Source: an uncultured Faecalibacterium sp.
GTDB taxonomy: Bacteria > Bacillota > Clostridia > Oscillospirales > Ruminococcaceae
Assembly (NCBI GenBank): GCA_937907025.1
Contig: CALESJ010000026.1
Span: 62,001 to 126,000 of the forward strand
Direction of reading: 5' to 3'
Length of the DNA stretch: 64,000 bases
In this document: positions 18,490 to 26,849 of the stretch, piece by piece
Layout: each line of letters opens with the position of its first letter
Numbering within the stretch: position 1 is the first letter of the stretch
Made by a program: the position numbers and the translations under genes
Notes under the pieces: model-generated
Databases searched by the model: none
Told to the model about the DNA's origin: nothing
The model's input: only the letters and a program-made list of their open reading frames with translations

Positions 18490-19884
18490 TTACAGTGCAT
18501 TGACAATTTGCTTGTATTCCCGTCCGCGGGCTTCAAAGTTGGGATAATGGTCAAAAGAGGCCGATGCCGGGGACAAGCTGACAATATCGCCGGGCTTGGC
18601 GGCGGCACGGGCCTGTTCCACCGCATCCTGCATGGAATCCGCGTGCAGAATCTGCAGGCCACTCTCGGCAAAGCCGGGGCAGGCACGGACTTCCCGCTCG
18701 ATGATCGGACCGGTATCGCCCATCAGAATCAGCACCTTGACGTGGGCAATCAATTCCGGGGCCAGCGGTGCGTAGCTGATCTTTTTGTCATAGCCGCCGG
18801 CAATCAGAATCAGCTTCTGGTCGAAGCTGCGCAGCCCGGCGATGGTCCGCGTGGGGCTGGTGGCGATGGAGTCATTGTAATACTGCACCCCGTCCAGCAT
18901 GCGGACCGGCTCGATGCGGTGCTCCACGCCGGTGAAGGTGGACGCCACCCGACGCATGGCTTCCACCGGGACCAGACCCCACACAGCAGCCATCGCGGCC
19001 AGCAGATTTTCTACGTTATGCAGACCGCGCAGCTTCACATCGGCGCGGGGCACAATGGGAGTCACCACACCGTTCTCGGCATAGCAGAGAGTATCGTCGG
19101 AGGCGCGCAGGAAGGCACCCTTGTCGGTTTCATGCAGGCGAGTGAACCAGACCTGCTCCCCTTTGCAGTCAGAAGCCATTCCGCGGGTAATGTCGTTCTC
19201 ATACCCCAGGACCGCACGGCAAGGCGGCGTCTGCCACAGCAGGATGTTGCGCTTGGCATCAATATATTCTTGCATATCCTTGTGATGATCCAGATGGTTG
19301 GGGGTGACATTGGTCACCACCGCCACCTTCGGGCTGTGCCGCATGCTGATTAGCTGGAAGCTGGACAGTTCCGCCACCGCAATATCGTCGGCGGTGACGG
19401 TTTCCAGCTGGGGCAGCAGAGCCGCACCAATGTTGCCGCCCAACAGCACATGGCGGCCGGCGGCTTCCAGCATCTTGGCAATGAGGGTGGTGGTCGTGGT
19501 CTTGCCGTCCGAGCCGGTCACAGCCACGATCTCACAGGGGCAAAGCTCAAAGAAGAGTTCCACCTCACTGGTAACCATGGTACCGGCTTTCAGGGCAGCC
19601 TGCAATTCGGGCTTGTAATACTCATAGCCCGGGGTACGCATGATGATGTCCTGCCCGGCAAAGCCGTCGGTATAATGCTCGCCCAGGCTCAGGCGGACGT
19701 TCAGGCGGCGGAGGGTATCGGCGTAATCGCCGAAGGCTTCCAGATTGGGTTTCTGGTCACACAGGGTGATCTGGGCCCCCAATGCGGCAAACTGTTCGAT
19801 GCACGGTTTGTGGCTGACACCCGCCCCGATAAAGGCCACCTTTTTCCCGGCGACCATCGCGCGCAGACGTTCGATTGGCAGCAT
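18490..19884 (-). CDS. murD: UDP-N-acetylmuramoyl-L-alanine:D-glutamate ligase
   Basis: Adds D-glutamate to UDP-MurNAc-L-Ala in the cytoplasmic stage of peptidoglycan synthesis. The 464-residue product shows an N-terminal Rossmann fold (KKVAFIGAGVSHKPC), the ATP loop VAVTGSDGKTTTTTL (about 110-124), ELSSFQL, NVTPNHLDHHKD and HNVENLLAA, and the C-terminal ligase domain with YNDSIATSPTRT and SPASASFDHYPNFEARG, which is specific for MurD among the Mur ligases. The ATG at 19884 follows AAGGAGAGG by 7 bases. It has its own promoter at 19944-19972. It is isolated from the usual mur/fts cluster. Confidence 0.96.
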   Translation of the reverse strand: MLPIERLRAMVAGKKVAFIGAGVSHKPCIEQFAALGAQITLCDQKPNLEAFGDYADTLRRLNVRLSLGEHYTDGFAGQDIIMRTPGYEYYKPELQAALKAGTMVTSEVELFFELCPCEIVAVTGSDGKTTTTTLIAKMLEAAGRHVLLGGNIGAALLPQLETVTADDIAVAELSSFQLISMRHSPKVAVVTNVTPNHLDHHKDMQEYIDAKRNILLWQTPPCRAVLGYENDITRGMASDCKGEQVWFTRLHETDKGAFLRASDDTLCYAENGVVTPIVPRADVKLRGLHNVENLLAAMAAVWGLVPVEAMRRVASTFTGVEHRIEPVRMLDGVQYYNDSIATSPTRTIAGLRSFDQKLILIAGGYDKKISYAPLAPELIAHVKVLILMGDTGPIIEREVRACPGFAESGLQILHADSMQDAVEQARAAAKPGDIVSLSPASASFDHYPNFEARGREYKQIVNAL

Positions 19885-19943
19885 ACAAAACCTCTCCTTT
19901 TTCGGCAAAGGGGCTTGCGCCCCGGATTTCTTTATACCCCATT

Positions 19944-19972
19944 ATTATAGCGGTACGGGCGCTTCAATGCAA
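19944..19972 (-). promoter_or_regulatory. murD promoter
   Basis: On the minus strand TTGCAT (19967-19972) and TATAAT (19944-19949) are 17 bases apart, giving a leader of about 55 bases. Confidence 0.8.
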
Positions 19973-20009
19973 ATTTTTTGCCTGTGCCGAAACGGCACAG
20001 GCAAAAAAT
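19973..20009. repeat. Perfect 17-bp inverted repeat between prs and murD
   Basis: Arms ATTTTTTGCCTGTGCCG and its exact complement surround AAA. On both strands the T run leads the hairpin and the A run follows it, the reverse of an intrinsic terminator. It directly adjoins the murD -35 and could be an operator, a cruciform site or an RNA-stabilising hairpin at the 3' end of the prs transcript. Confidence 0.8.
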
Positions 20010-20034
20010 CAAACTATTCAGATCAGACAGGTAC

Positions 20035-21198
20035 TCAGCAGCCCATGGGAATGCCGTGACGGTTGAGCAGATCCCGGATTTTGATCATCGGGTCGATGAT
20101 GCTGGAAACGCTCTTATCATGGTTGATGGCTGCAATGAAGTAAGCGGTGTACTTGGACACATCCACGTCATGGTACCACTCGCGCTCCAGCAGTTCGGGC
20201 ATCCGGTAGGTCAGGTTGGTACCCAGAACAGCGGCCACAATGCCATCCTGGTAAGCCTTGTCGAACTTGTCCAGGCCGGCGGTGAACAGCGGGAAGGTGG
20301 CGTAGGTGAAGATCTTGCGGGCACCGCGCATCTTCAGGCCGTAGGCAATGTCCAGCATACTCTCGCCCGAAGCAATGATGTCGTCGGCAATGAAGACATC
20401 TTTGCCTTCCACGCTCTCGCCCAGGTATTCATGAGCAACGATGGGGTTGCGGCCGTTGACGATCTTGGAGTAGTCGCGGCGCTTGTAGAACATGCCCAGG
20501 TTGCAGCCCAGCACGCTGGAGTAGTACATGTTGCGGTTCATGGCGCCTTCATCGGGAGAAACGACCATGAAGTGATCCTTGTCAAAACGGATATCCGGCA
20601 CATGATGCAGCAGGCACTTCAGGACCTGATAGGTGGGGATGACGTTATCAAAGCTCATGGTGGGCACAGCGTTCTGGACGCGGGGGTCATGGGCATCGAA
20701 GGTGATGATGTTCTTGACACCCACAGAGCGCAGCTGCTGCAGGGCAAAAGCGCAGTCCAGGCTTTCGCGGCTGACGCGGCGATGCTGACGGCCGCCGTAC
20801 AGGCTGGGCATAATGACGCTGATGCGGTGAGCACGGCCGGAAACAGCCTGGATCAGGCGCAGCAGGTTCTGGAAGTGGTCGTCGGGAGAGAGATGGTTCT
20901 CATACCCGAACAGTTTGTAGGTAACACTGTAGTTGCCCGGATCAACAAAGATGAAAATGTCGTCACCGCGGGTAGAGGCCTTCACCAGGCCCTTGGCGTC
21001 ACCGGACTGGAAGCGCGGGCAATCAGACGGGATAATAAAGGTATCCACATCCATACCGACTTCGCGCGCCCAGCGCACCAGATGACCATCGACCAGATTG
21101 GCCAGTTCCTCGGCACCGGGGCAGGCCAGAAGCCCCAGGTCGGCGATTGCGTCCTCTTTTGCAAAAAAGTCACGGGGGCCAAGATTCATGTCAGCCAT
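20035..21198 (-). CDS. prs: Ribose-phosphate pyrophosphokinase (divergent, long form)
   Basis: Probably makes PRPP from ribose 5-phosphate and ATP for nucleotide, NAD, His and Trp synthesis. At 387 residues it is some 70 longer than typical bacterial enzymes (about 315). The family fold is recognisable: VDGHLVRW for the N-terminal region, IFIFVDPGNYS, VIMPSLYGGRQHRR for the ATP-site loop, FDAHDPRVQNAVP for the catalytic flexible-loop region, VVSPDEGAMNRN, and DVFIADDIIASGES where classic enzymes have VDDMIDTGGT. This PRPP loop and the longer N-terminus mark a divergent branch seen in gut Clostridia. The ATG at 21198 is preceded by AAGGAG at 6 bases. Whether a classic Prs also exists in the genome is not visible. 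Confidence 0.88.
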   Translation of the reverse strand: MADMNLGPRDFFAKEDAIADLGLLACPGAEELANLVDGHLVRWAREVGMDVDTFIIPSDCPRFQSGDAKGLVKASTRGDDIFIFVDPGNYSVTYKLFGYENHLSPDDHFQNLLRLIQAVSGRAHRISVIMPSLYGGRQHRRVSRESLDCAFALQQLRSVGVKNIITFDAHDPRVQNAVPTMSFDNVIPTYQVLKCLLHHVPDIRFDKDHFMVVSPDEGAMNRNMYYSSVLGCNLGMFYKRRDYSKIVNGRNPIVAHEYLGESVEGKDVFIADDIIASGESMLDIAYGLKMRGARKIFTYATFPLFTAGLDKFDKAYQDGIVAAVLGTNLTYRMPELLEREWYHDVDVSKYTAYFIAAINHDKSVSSIIDPMIKIRDLLNRHGIPMGC

Positions 21199-21457
21199 AC
21201 GTTGCTCCTTCACTGAACTTTATACATATTTTGTGCGCACTGCGGCGCATCGTAACTCATCATTATTTTATCACATGGGAACGGCAAAAGCACCTGTCAA
21301 CCGTACTTTTTTTGTACAATCTTTCATTTTCCGCACCTTGCACATCCCCTTTTGGGAGGCGCCTTAAAATTTCTGGTGTTTTTTACAAAAAATTTGCAAA
21401 TGTGTCGGATTTTGCCTTCTTGTGCTGTCCGATAGACTCCCCTGCCCTGCGGCCGCC

Positions 21458-21486
21458 TTGACAGCCCGAAGGCGGTGTGTTAGACT
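21458..21486 (+). promoter_or_regulatory. Promoter of the M23 peptidase gene, with overlapping inverted repeat
   Basis: TTGACA (21458-21463) and TAGACT (21481-21486) stand 17 bases apart. The -35 sits inside the inverted repeat CCGCCTT (21453-21459) / AAGGCGG (21469-21475), a possible repressor site. Confidence 0.75.
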
Positions 21487-21495
21487 TTTGGTATC

Positions 21496-21515
21496 TGGTC
21501 TATCGTTTTAGACCA
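21496..21515 (+). promoter_or_regulatory. Inverted repeat in the M23 gene leader
   Basis: TGGTCTA and TAGACCA flank a six-base loop ten bases after the -10, where they could act as an operator or a 5' mRNA hairpin. Confidence 0.5.
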
Positions 21516-21566
21516 ACCGTTTTTGCTTTTCTTTTACGATCTCGATGACATAGAAATGAAGGAGCG

Positions 21567-23129
21567 ATGAAAACGAAACCTTCACGGACCTCGCTGCTGG
21601 ATGCCTGGCGCTGTCGCCGGACAGTCCGGCGCTGGCATAAAAAGGAAAAGCGCAGCGCGACCCAACACCGAATTCTTTCCCGTGCCCGAGCCATGCCCTA
21701 CTGGCATGAAACAGGGGCGTTCCTGTACGCCATCGGCTTCCTGGTCGAGTACACGCTCATCTGTCTGGCACGCTCCATAGGCTGGTTTGTAGCCTTGCTG
21801 CTGCGCGGTTTTGTTTCTCTGTTTGAAGTCCTGATTCGGCCGCTATCGCCTCCCGATACCGGACAGGCCATCCACATCACGCCCGGTCTGCTGCTGCGCA
21901 GCGTCTTTCTGGCGGCGGCCGCCGGTCTGCTGGGTTTTACCGTATATACCGGTCTGGACCGCAGTTATGTGCTGCAGGTCCAGGTCAATGGAAAAACCGT
22001 CGGCTATGTGGAGAACGAACAGGTCTTTGACGATGCCCGGGCGGCGGTGTACGAGCGTGTGGAAACCGCCCAGCGGGTACTGAACGACGCCGGAAAAACA
22101 TCGGCAGAAACCGGTTTTGAGATTTGGCCCACCTACACCCTGACCACTGACTATGATCAGACCATGGGACAAAGCGAACTGGTCAATGCCCTGCTGATGG
22201 CATCCGGCGGTGAACTTCAGGAGGCCACCGCCGTATACCTGGACGGCACCTTGCAGTATGTGACCGCCGACGGTGATCATCTGCGCAGTTTCCTGCAGAG
22301 CTGTCTGCTGCCTTACAAACAGGTGGACAACCCCAATCAGCGGGTGGCTTTTGTACATGATGTAGAGCTGGTAGACGGCCTGTTCTTCTCCGATTCGGTA
22401 CAACCCTATTCCGATGTGCTGAACCAGCTGCGCAGCGACGCAGACCTGCTGAAAGTCCGGTCCATTGAGCGCCAGACTTACCAGGAAGAGATTCCCTATC
22501 CTGTATATACCCAGGAATCCGCCGCCTATGACTACGGCGAAACAGTGGTACTGCAGGCCGGACAGAATGGCGTGCGGGAGATCACCCAGGATGTGACCAC
22601 CGTGGACGGTGTCCAGACCGATGTACAAACGGTACAGGTCAAGACACTGACCGACCCGGTGGCCGAAGAACGGGTCACCGGCACCCAGCTGAAAGACTAC
22701 ATGTATGGCAGCATCGGCGGGTATGATTTCATCTGGCCCGCCCCGGGATATCGGCACATCAGCCAGTGGATGACCGGTGGACACACCGGCATCGACATTG
22801 CCGGCCCCAGCGGAACGCCCATCCTGGCTGCGGCTGCCGGTACGGTGGTGCAGACCTACACCTGGAACGGCATTGTGACCCGCGGCGACTGGAACAGCTA
22901 CGGCAACTATGTGGTCATTGAGCACGACGGCGGATACACCACCCGGTACGGTCATCTGCTGCAGTACATTGTCAGTGAAGGCGAGCATGTGGAAGCCGGC
23001 CAGGTCATTGGTTACATGGGTTCTACCGGCAACTCCACCGGTACGCATCTGCACTTTGAGATGTATGGTCCGCAGGGTCGATTCAGTGCCCATCTGGTCT
23101 TCCCCGACATTCCCACCTGGAACAAATAA
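21567..23129 (+). CDS. M23-family peptidoglycan endopeptidase with G5 domain
   Basis: A 520-residue cell-wall hydrolase predicted to cut peptide cross-links. A basic cytoplasmic N-terminus (about 45 residues, rich in Arg/Lys) is followed by two hydrophobic segments (about 50-85 and 110-130) that anchor it. A LysM-free spacer and a G5-like domain (about 310-375, ending PVAEERVTGTQ) precede the LytM/M23 domain. Zinc ligands are visible: HTGID near 406-410 and HLHFE near 493-497, and the NYVVIEHDGGYTTRYGHL core is intact, so it should be active. AAGGAG lies 6 bases before the ATG. The leader has two inverted repeats, suggesting tight control. Confidence 0.93.
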   Translation: MKTKPSRTSLLDAWRCRRTVRRWHKKEKRSATQHRILSRARAMPYWHETGAFLYAIGFLVEYTLICLARSIGWFVALLLRGFVSLFEVLIRPLSPPDTGQAIHITPGLLLRSVFLAAAAGLLGFTVYTGLDRSYVLQVQVNGKTVGYVENEQVFDDARAAVYERVETAQRVLNDAGKTSAETGFEIWPTYTLTTDYDQTMGQSELVNALLMASGGELQEATAVYLDGTLQYVTADGDHLRSFLQSCLLPYKQVDNPNQRVAFVHDVELVDGLFFSDSVQPYSDVLNQLRSDADLLKVRSIERQTYQEEIPYPVYTQESAAYDYGETVVLQAGQNGVREITQDVTTVDGVQTDVQTVQVKTLTDPVAEERVTGTQLKDYMYGSIGGYDFIWPAPGYRHISQWMTGGHTGIDIAGPSGTPILAAAAGTVVQTYTWNGIVTRGDWNSYGNYVVIEHDGGYTTRYGHLLQYIVSEGEHVEAGQVIGYMGSTGNSTGTHLHFEMYGPQGRFSAHLVFPDIPTWNK

Positions 23130-23147
23130 AAAATACACGCGATATAA

Positions 23148-23181
23148 GGAAAGCCCCGGCACCTCAGTGCCGGGGCTTTCC
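23148..23181 (+). terminator. Hairpin terminator of the M23 peptidase gene
   Basis: A perfect 15-bp stem, GGAAAGCCCCGGCAC with its complement, has loop CTCA. The T run after it is short (TCATG), but the stem is very strong. Confidence 0.8.
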
Positions 23182-23204
23182 TCATGTCAATACGTCAACA
23201 AGCC

Positions 23205-23245
23205 TAAACAAAAACCCGCCCCTGACTTTCGCCAGGAGCGGGTTT
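23205..23245 (-). terminator. Terminator of the ribosomal cluster after rplQ
   Basis: On the minus strand AAACCCGCTCCTG pairs with CAGGGGCGGGTTT (one mismatch) and is followed by TTGTTTAGG. It starts 30 bases after the rplQ stop. Confidence 0.9.
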
Positions 23246-23274
23246 CTTATTCAGTCAACGCTGAAACGGTCTGA

Positions 23275-23616
23275 TCAGACCAGTTCCAGAATCGCCATTT
23301 CGGCAGCGTCGCCGCGGCGCATACCGGTGCGGATGATGCGGGTGTAGCCGCCGTTGCGGTCGGCATACTTCGGACCATACACATCGATGACCTTCTTGGC
23401 AACATCTTCCTTGGTGATGTAGCTGAAGATCTGGCGCTTGTCGTGCAGATCGCCGGCCTTGCTCAGGGTGACCATCTTCTCGGCCATGGAGCGAACCTCC
23501 TTAGCGCGGGTAACGGTGGTCTCGATCTTGCCGTTCTCGAACAGATAAGTGACCATAGCGCGCAGCATCGCCTTGCGGCTGTCGGTGGCGCGGCCAAGCT
23601 TTCTAGTACCGGGCAT
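23275..23616 (-). CDS. rplQ: 50S ribosomal protein L17
   Basis: A 113-residue large-subunit protein near the exit tunnel. The N-terminus [30 protein letters not shown] is split by family-typical turns, and the C-terminus [25 protein letters not shown] is canonical. It is the last gene of the ribosomal cluster, 17 bases behind rpoA and just before a terminator. Confidence 0.98.
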   Translation of the reverse strand: MPGTRKLGRATDSRKAMLRAMVTYLFENGKIETTVTRAKEVRSMAEKMVTLSKAGDLHDKRQIFSYITKEDVAKKVIDVYGPKYADRNGGYTRIIRTGMRRGDAAEMAILELV

Positions 23617-23633
23617 TCTGTTTCACTCCTTTA

Positions 23634-24593
23634 TCAGTTGTCGTCGTCTTTGGTGAGCATGAAGCCCAGGCTATCCAGTTTCGCCATGACTTCTTCCAGG
23701 CTCTTGCGGCCAAGGTTTCGCACCTTCATCATGTCGTCCTCACTCTTGTTGATGAGGTCGCCCACGGTGTTGATGCCGGCGCGCTTGAGGCAGTTGAAGG
23801 AACGGACGCTCAGGTCCAGCTCTTCAATGGTCATCTCCAGCGCTTTTTCCTTGCCCTTCTCGTCGTTTTCGACCATGATTTCAGTCTCGGCGGCTTCATC
23901 ACACAGGTTGACGAACAGATTCAGGTGTTCGGTCAGCACACGGGCAGCCAGGCTCAGAGCCTCCTGCGCGTTGGTGGTGCCATCGGTCCAGACCTCGATG
24001 GTCAGTTTATCAAAGTCGGTGATCTGGCCCACACGGGTGTTTTCCACCGTGTAGTTGCACTTGAGCACCGGAGTATAGATGCTGTCCACAGGCAGGGTGG
24101 TGACATCGTTCTTTTCGATGAGCGCCAGTTTGTTGCGCTCGGCGGGAACGTAGCCACGGCCCTTGTCAAAGGTCAGCTCCATGACGAGCTTGGCTCCTTC
24201 GCCCAGGGTGGCAATGTGCCATTCGGGGTTGAGGATCTCCAGGTCGTCGCCCTGCTTGATGCTGCCGGCAGTGACTTCGCACGGGCCAGCGGCTTCCACG
24301 CGGACGGTCTTGGGGCCATCGCCGTAAATCTTGGCGGCAATGCCCTTGAGGTTCAAAACGATCTCAGTCACGTCCTCGCGCACGCCCTCGATGGTCGAGA
24401 ATTCATGCACGACGCCGTCGATCTTCACACTGGTGACCGCCACGCCGGGCAAGCTGGAGAGCAGCACACGGCGCAGGCTGTTGCCCAGCGTAGTACCGAA
24501 GCCGCGCTCCAGAGGCTCCACCACGAACTTGCCGTAACGGCCGTCGGGGGAAAGGTTGGCCATCTCGATCTTGGGGCGTTCAATCTCCATCAT
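23634..24593 (-). CDS. rpoA: RNA polymerase alpha subunit
   Basis: At 319 residues it has both domains: the assembly NTD ([23 protein letters not shown] at about 29-51 in family form) and the CTD with the UP-element and activator contact region [20 protein letters not shown] and [15 protein letters not shown]. Two ATG codons are in tandem; the first is about 7 bases after AGGAGG and is used here. A 73-base gap separates it from rpsD, longer than its neighbours' gaps. Confidence 0.98.
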   Translation of the reverse strand: MMEIERPKIEMANLSPDGRYGKFVVEPLERGFGTTLGNSLRRVLLSSLPGVAVTSVKIDGVVHEFSTIEGVREDVTEIVLNLKGIAAKIYGDGPKTVRVEAAGPCEVTAGSIKQGDDLEILNPEWHIATLGEGAKLVMELTFDKGRGYVPAERNKLALIEKNDVTTLPVDSIYTPVLKCNYTVENTRVGQITDFDKLTIEVWTDGTTNAQEALSLAARVLTEHLNLFVNLCDEAAETEIMVENDEKGKEKALEMTIEELDLSVRSFNCLKRAGINTVGDLINKSEDDMMKVRNLGRKSLEEVMAKLDSLGFMLTKDDDN

Positions 24594-24666
24594 AAAAACC
24601 CTCCTTGATCAGCCGGCCCGCAAAAATACCGGGCCGGTCTTGGTGAAAAAACGGTATGGCAGAGGA

Positions 24667-25269
24667 TTACTTGGAGTACAACTCGACGATCAGGTGTTCC
24701 TGGACCTCGTAATCGATGTCGCTGCGCTCGGGCAGCTTGGTGACGACGCCCTTCAGGGAGCCGGTCTCACGGCTCAGCCAGGAAGGCAGAGCAACAACCG
24801 GAGCATCGGCGCCGGTCAGCTTGGCGAACTTTTCGATCTTGCGGCTGGACTCGCACACTTCGACCACATCACCGGCCTTGACCTGGTAAGAAGGAATGTT
24901 GACCTTCTTGCCATTGACGGTGAAGTGAGCGTGGCTGACCAGCTGGCGGGCATCACGGCGAGTGGAAGCGAAGCCCAGACGGAACACGACGTTGTCAAGA
25001 CGGCATTCCAGCATCTGGAGCAGGTTCTCACCGGTCTGGCCCTGACGGCGTTCGGCTTCGTTGAAGTAGTTGGCGAACTGCTTTTCCAGAACGCCGTAGA
25101 TGAACTTCAGCTTCTGCTTTTCCTTCAGCTGAGTGGCGTACTCAGACTGCTTCTTGCGGAAGTTGCCGGTAGAGTTGCGGGTGGTATTCTTCTTGGCATA
25201 GCCCATGACGGCGGGAGAAATGCCGAGAGCTTTGCAACGCTTTGCGATAGGCTGCGTATTCTTAGCCAT
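24667..25269 (-). CDS. rpsD: 30S ribosomal protein S4
   Basis: A primary 16S rRNA-binding protein of 200 residues and, in many bacteria, an autogenous regulator. The S4 RNA-binding fold is seen in LDNVVFRLGFASTRRDARQLVSHAHFTVNG. The N-terminus has no Cys4 zinc cluster, so this is the zinc-free form, unlike S14 and L36 of the same cluster. It ends in the standard LIVELYSK. Confidence 0.98.
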   Translation of the reverse strand: MAKNTQPIAKRCKALGISPAVMGYAKKNTTRNSTGNFRKKQSEYATQLKEKQKLKFIYGVLEKQFANYFNEAERRQGQTGENLLQMLECRLDNVVFRLGFASTRRDARQLVSHAHFTVNGKKVNIPSYQVKAGDVVEVCESSRKIEKFAKLTGADAPVVALPSWLSRETGSLKGVVTKLPERSDIDYEVQEHLIVELYSK

Positions 25270-25289
25270 AATTCAGTATCCTCCTTCCA

Positions 25290-25691
25290 TCAGACGCGGC
25301 GGCGCTTGGGCGGGCGGCAGCCGTTGTGCGGGATCGGGGTCACGTCACGGATCATGGTGACCTCCAGGCCAGTGGCCTGCAGAGCGCGGATAGCGCTCTC
25401 ACGGCCGGAACCCGGGCCCTTGACGTAGACCTCGACGGTCTTCATGCCATGCTCCATCGCGGCCTTGGCGGCCACTTCGGCAGCGCTCTGGGCGGCGTAA
25501 GGAGTGCTCTTGCGGGAACCACGGAAGTTCAGGGTACCCGTGCTGCACCAAGAAATGGTGTTGCCCTGCGTGTCGGTGATGGTAACGATGGTGTTGTTGA
25601 ACGTGCTCTGGATATGAGCAGCACCGGCGCTGACGTTTTTACGCTCTTTGCGCTTGGTGCGGGTCTTAGCAGTTGCTTTCGTAGCAGCCAT
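25290..25691 (-). CDS. rpsK: 30S ribosomal protein S11
   Basis: A platform protein of 133 residues. [21 protein letters not shown] and [18 protein letters not shown] are canonical, and the RPPKRRRV tail reaches the mRNA exit region. The basic N-terminus [18 protein letters not shown] is somewhat longer than in Bacillus. There are 13 bases between it and rpsM upstream. Confidence 0.98.
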   Translation of the reverse strand: MAATKATAKTRTKRKERKNVSAGAAHIQSTFNNTIVTITDTQGNTISWCSTGTLNFRGSRKSTPYAAQSAAEVAAKAAMEHGMKTVEVYVKGPGSGRESAIRALQATGLEVTMIRDVTPIPHNGCRPPKRRRV

Positions 25692-25704
25692 TTACAGTTC
25701 CTCC

Positions 25705-26076
25705 TTACTTCTTCTTGTTAGCGACGGTGCGCTTCGGACCTTTGCGGGTACGCGCATTGGTCTTGGTGCGCTGGCCGCGCACAGGCAGGCCCTTGCGATG
25801 GCGGATGCCACGGTAGCACTGGATTTCAGTCAGACGCTTGATGTCCAGCGCAACGTTGCGGCGAAGATCGCCTTCCACGATGATATTGTTCTTGTCGATG
25901 TAGTCACGGATCTTGGCTTCATCTTCGGCGGACAGATCCTTGACGCGGATGTCCGGGTTAATCCCGGTGCCGGCGAGAATCTCGTCAGCAGTACTCTGAC
26001 CGATACCGTAGACATAGGTCAGACCAACCTCGATCCGCTTCTCGCGAGGCAGATCAACACCAGCAATACGTGCCAT
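25705..26076 (-). CDS. rpsM: 30S ribosomal protein S13
   Basis: A head protein of 123 residues that contacts the P-site tRNA and the L5 bridge. It begins [19 protein letters not shown], and the upstream in-frame extension has no ribosome site. [14 protein letters not shown] and [22 protein letters not shown] are diagnostic. The 114-base gap to rpmJ contains a small GGGGG/CCCCC hairpin but no clear promoter. Confidence 0.98.
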   Translation of the reverse strand: MARIAGVDLPREKRIEVGLTYVYGIGQSTADEILAGTGINPDIRVKDLSAEDEAKIRDYIDKNNIIVEGDLRRNVALDIKRLTEIQCYRGIRHRKGLPVRGQRTKTNARTRKGPKRTVANKKK

Positions 26077-26190
26077 AAAGCACCTCCATAAATAACATCC
26101 CATGTCCTGTGTCGGGGCCTGCGCCGGGAATCTACGCACTTGGCCCCCAAGCGTTTTGGGTATGGTTTCCAGGGGGAGTCCCCCGGACCT

Positions 26191-26304
26191 TTAGCCCTGA
26201 CGCTGCTTATGCTTGGGGTTGATGCAGATGACCATCACGCGGCCTTTGCGCTTGATGACCTTGCACTTTTCGCAAATGGGTTTCACGGAAGGTTTTACCT
26301 TCAT
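26191..26304 (-). CDS. rpmJ: 50S ribosomal protein L36 (zinc form)
   Basis: A 37-residue gene, [20 protein letters not shown] at the start, with the zinc ligands C-x2-C, a later Cys (VICINPKH) and His. It is therefore the C+ type that needs zinc. AGGAGG lies 6 bases upstream of the ATG. The order infA-rpmJ-rpsM is the usual one in Bacillota. Confidence 0.97.
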   Translation of the reverse strand: MKVKPSVKPICEKCKVIKRKGRVMVICINPKHKQRQG

Positions 26305-26335
26305 GATGTTAACCTCCTTCTATGACACAAGGCGT

Positions 26336-26572
26336 TTACTTGGAACGCCAGGTGATCCGGGCTTTGGTCAGGTCGTAGGGCGACATTTCCATGGTGACCT
26401 TGTCGCCGGGCAGGATGCGGATGAAGTTGGTCCGCAATTTGCCGGAGATGTGCGCCGAAACCGTGTGGCCGTTGGGCTTGCCCTCTTTGTTGAGCAGTTC
26501 GACCTTGAACACGGTGTTGGGCAAAGCCTCACGCACGACGCCTTCTACTTCGATGACATCTTCTTTAGACAA
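26336..26572 (-). CDS. infA: Translation initiation factor IF-1 (TTG start)
   Basis: An OB-fold factor that blocks the A site during initiation. The start is TTG at 26572: GGAGG stands 8 bases upstream and the product then begins [11 protein letters not shown] like other IF-1 proteins, whereas the longer ATG reading runs through the previous gene. The product has 78 residues against 71-72 usually; the extra residues are in the loop [13 protein letters not shown], where others read LENGHKV. The core [19 protein letters not shown] is intact. Confidence 0.95.
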   Translation of the reverse strand: MSKEDVIEVEGVVREALPNTVFKVELLNKEGKPNGHTVSAHISGKLRTNFIRILPGDKVTMEMSPYDLTKARITWRSK

Positions 26573-26594
26573 GCTGATTGCCTCCTTGAAGGGT

Positions 26595-26849
26595 TCATTC
26601 AGCGGGATGCGCCGCGTCATAGGCGGCGATCGCTTCACTGAGCAGTTGATCGCTTTTCAGAAGCTCGTTTGCCAGAACGGTGGCGGTAGGTGCCACATGC
26701 CGGGCTTTTTTGCGTTTGGGTGCGGTCAGGGACCGCTTGCTCCCGTTGGCCAGCCACAGCATGCAGCCCTCGGCAGCCACCACGGCGAAGGTGCGGGTCT
26801 TATCGCGGCCCGCCTTGGAGCGCACCAAACGGCCTTTTACAAAGTCCAT
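26595..26849 (-). CDS. KOW-domain RNA-binding protein (L14e-like)
   Basis: An 84-residue basic protein found between map and infA in many Clostridia, often called ribosomal protein L14e-like. The N-terminus [22 protein letters not shown] is a KOW motif, and the middle [16 protein letters not shown] is strongly basic. It overlaps the map stop by 13 bases, so translation is coupled. The molecular role is unproven; the position and the motif support an rRNA-binding or translation role. Confidence 0.88.
   Translation of the reverse strand: MDFVKGRLVRSKAGRDKTRTFAVVAAEGCMLWLANGSKRSLTAPKRKKARHVAPTATVLANELLKSDQLLSEAIAAYDAAHPAE

Larger units (their letters stand above)
21199..21566. other. Divergent intergenic region prs / M23 peptidase
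   Basis: This 368-base AT-rich gap separates two divergently transcribed genes. The right half carries the plus-strand promoter at 21458-21486 and a leader hairpin. The left half has a minus-strand TTGACA (21295-21300), but no -10 at a valid distance. No ORF with a ribosome site and no RNA gene was seen. Confidence 0.6.

Noticed and set aside
19973..20009. The inverted repeat as a terminator of prs
   Set aside because: The T run precedes the stem and A residues follow it on both strands.
21265..21300. Minus-strand TTGACA as a prs promoter
   Set aside because: The nearest -10-like hexamers (TGATAA, TAAAAT) are 21 and 24 bases away, beyond the usual 16-18.
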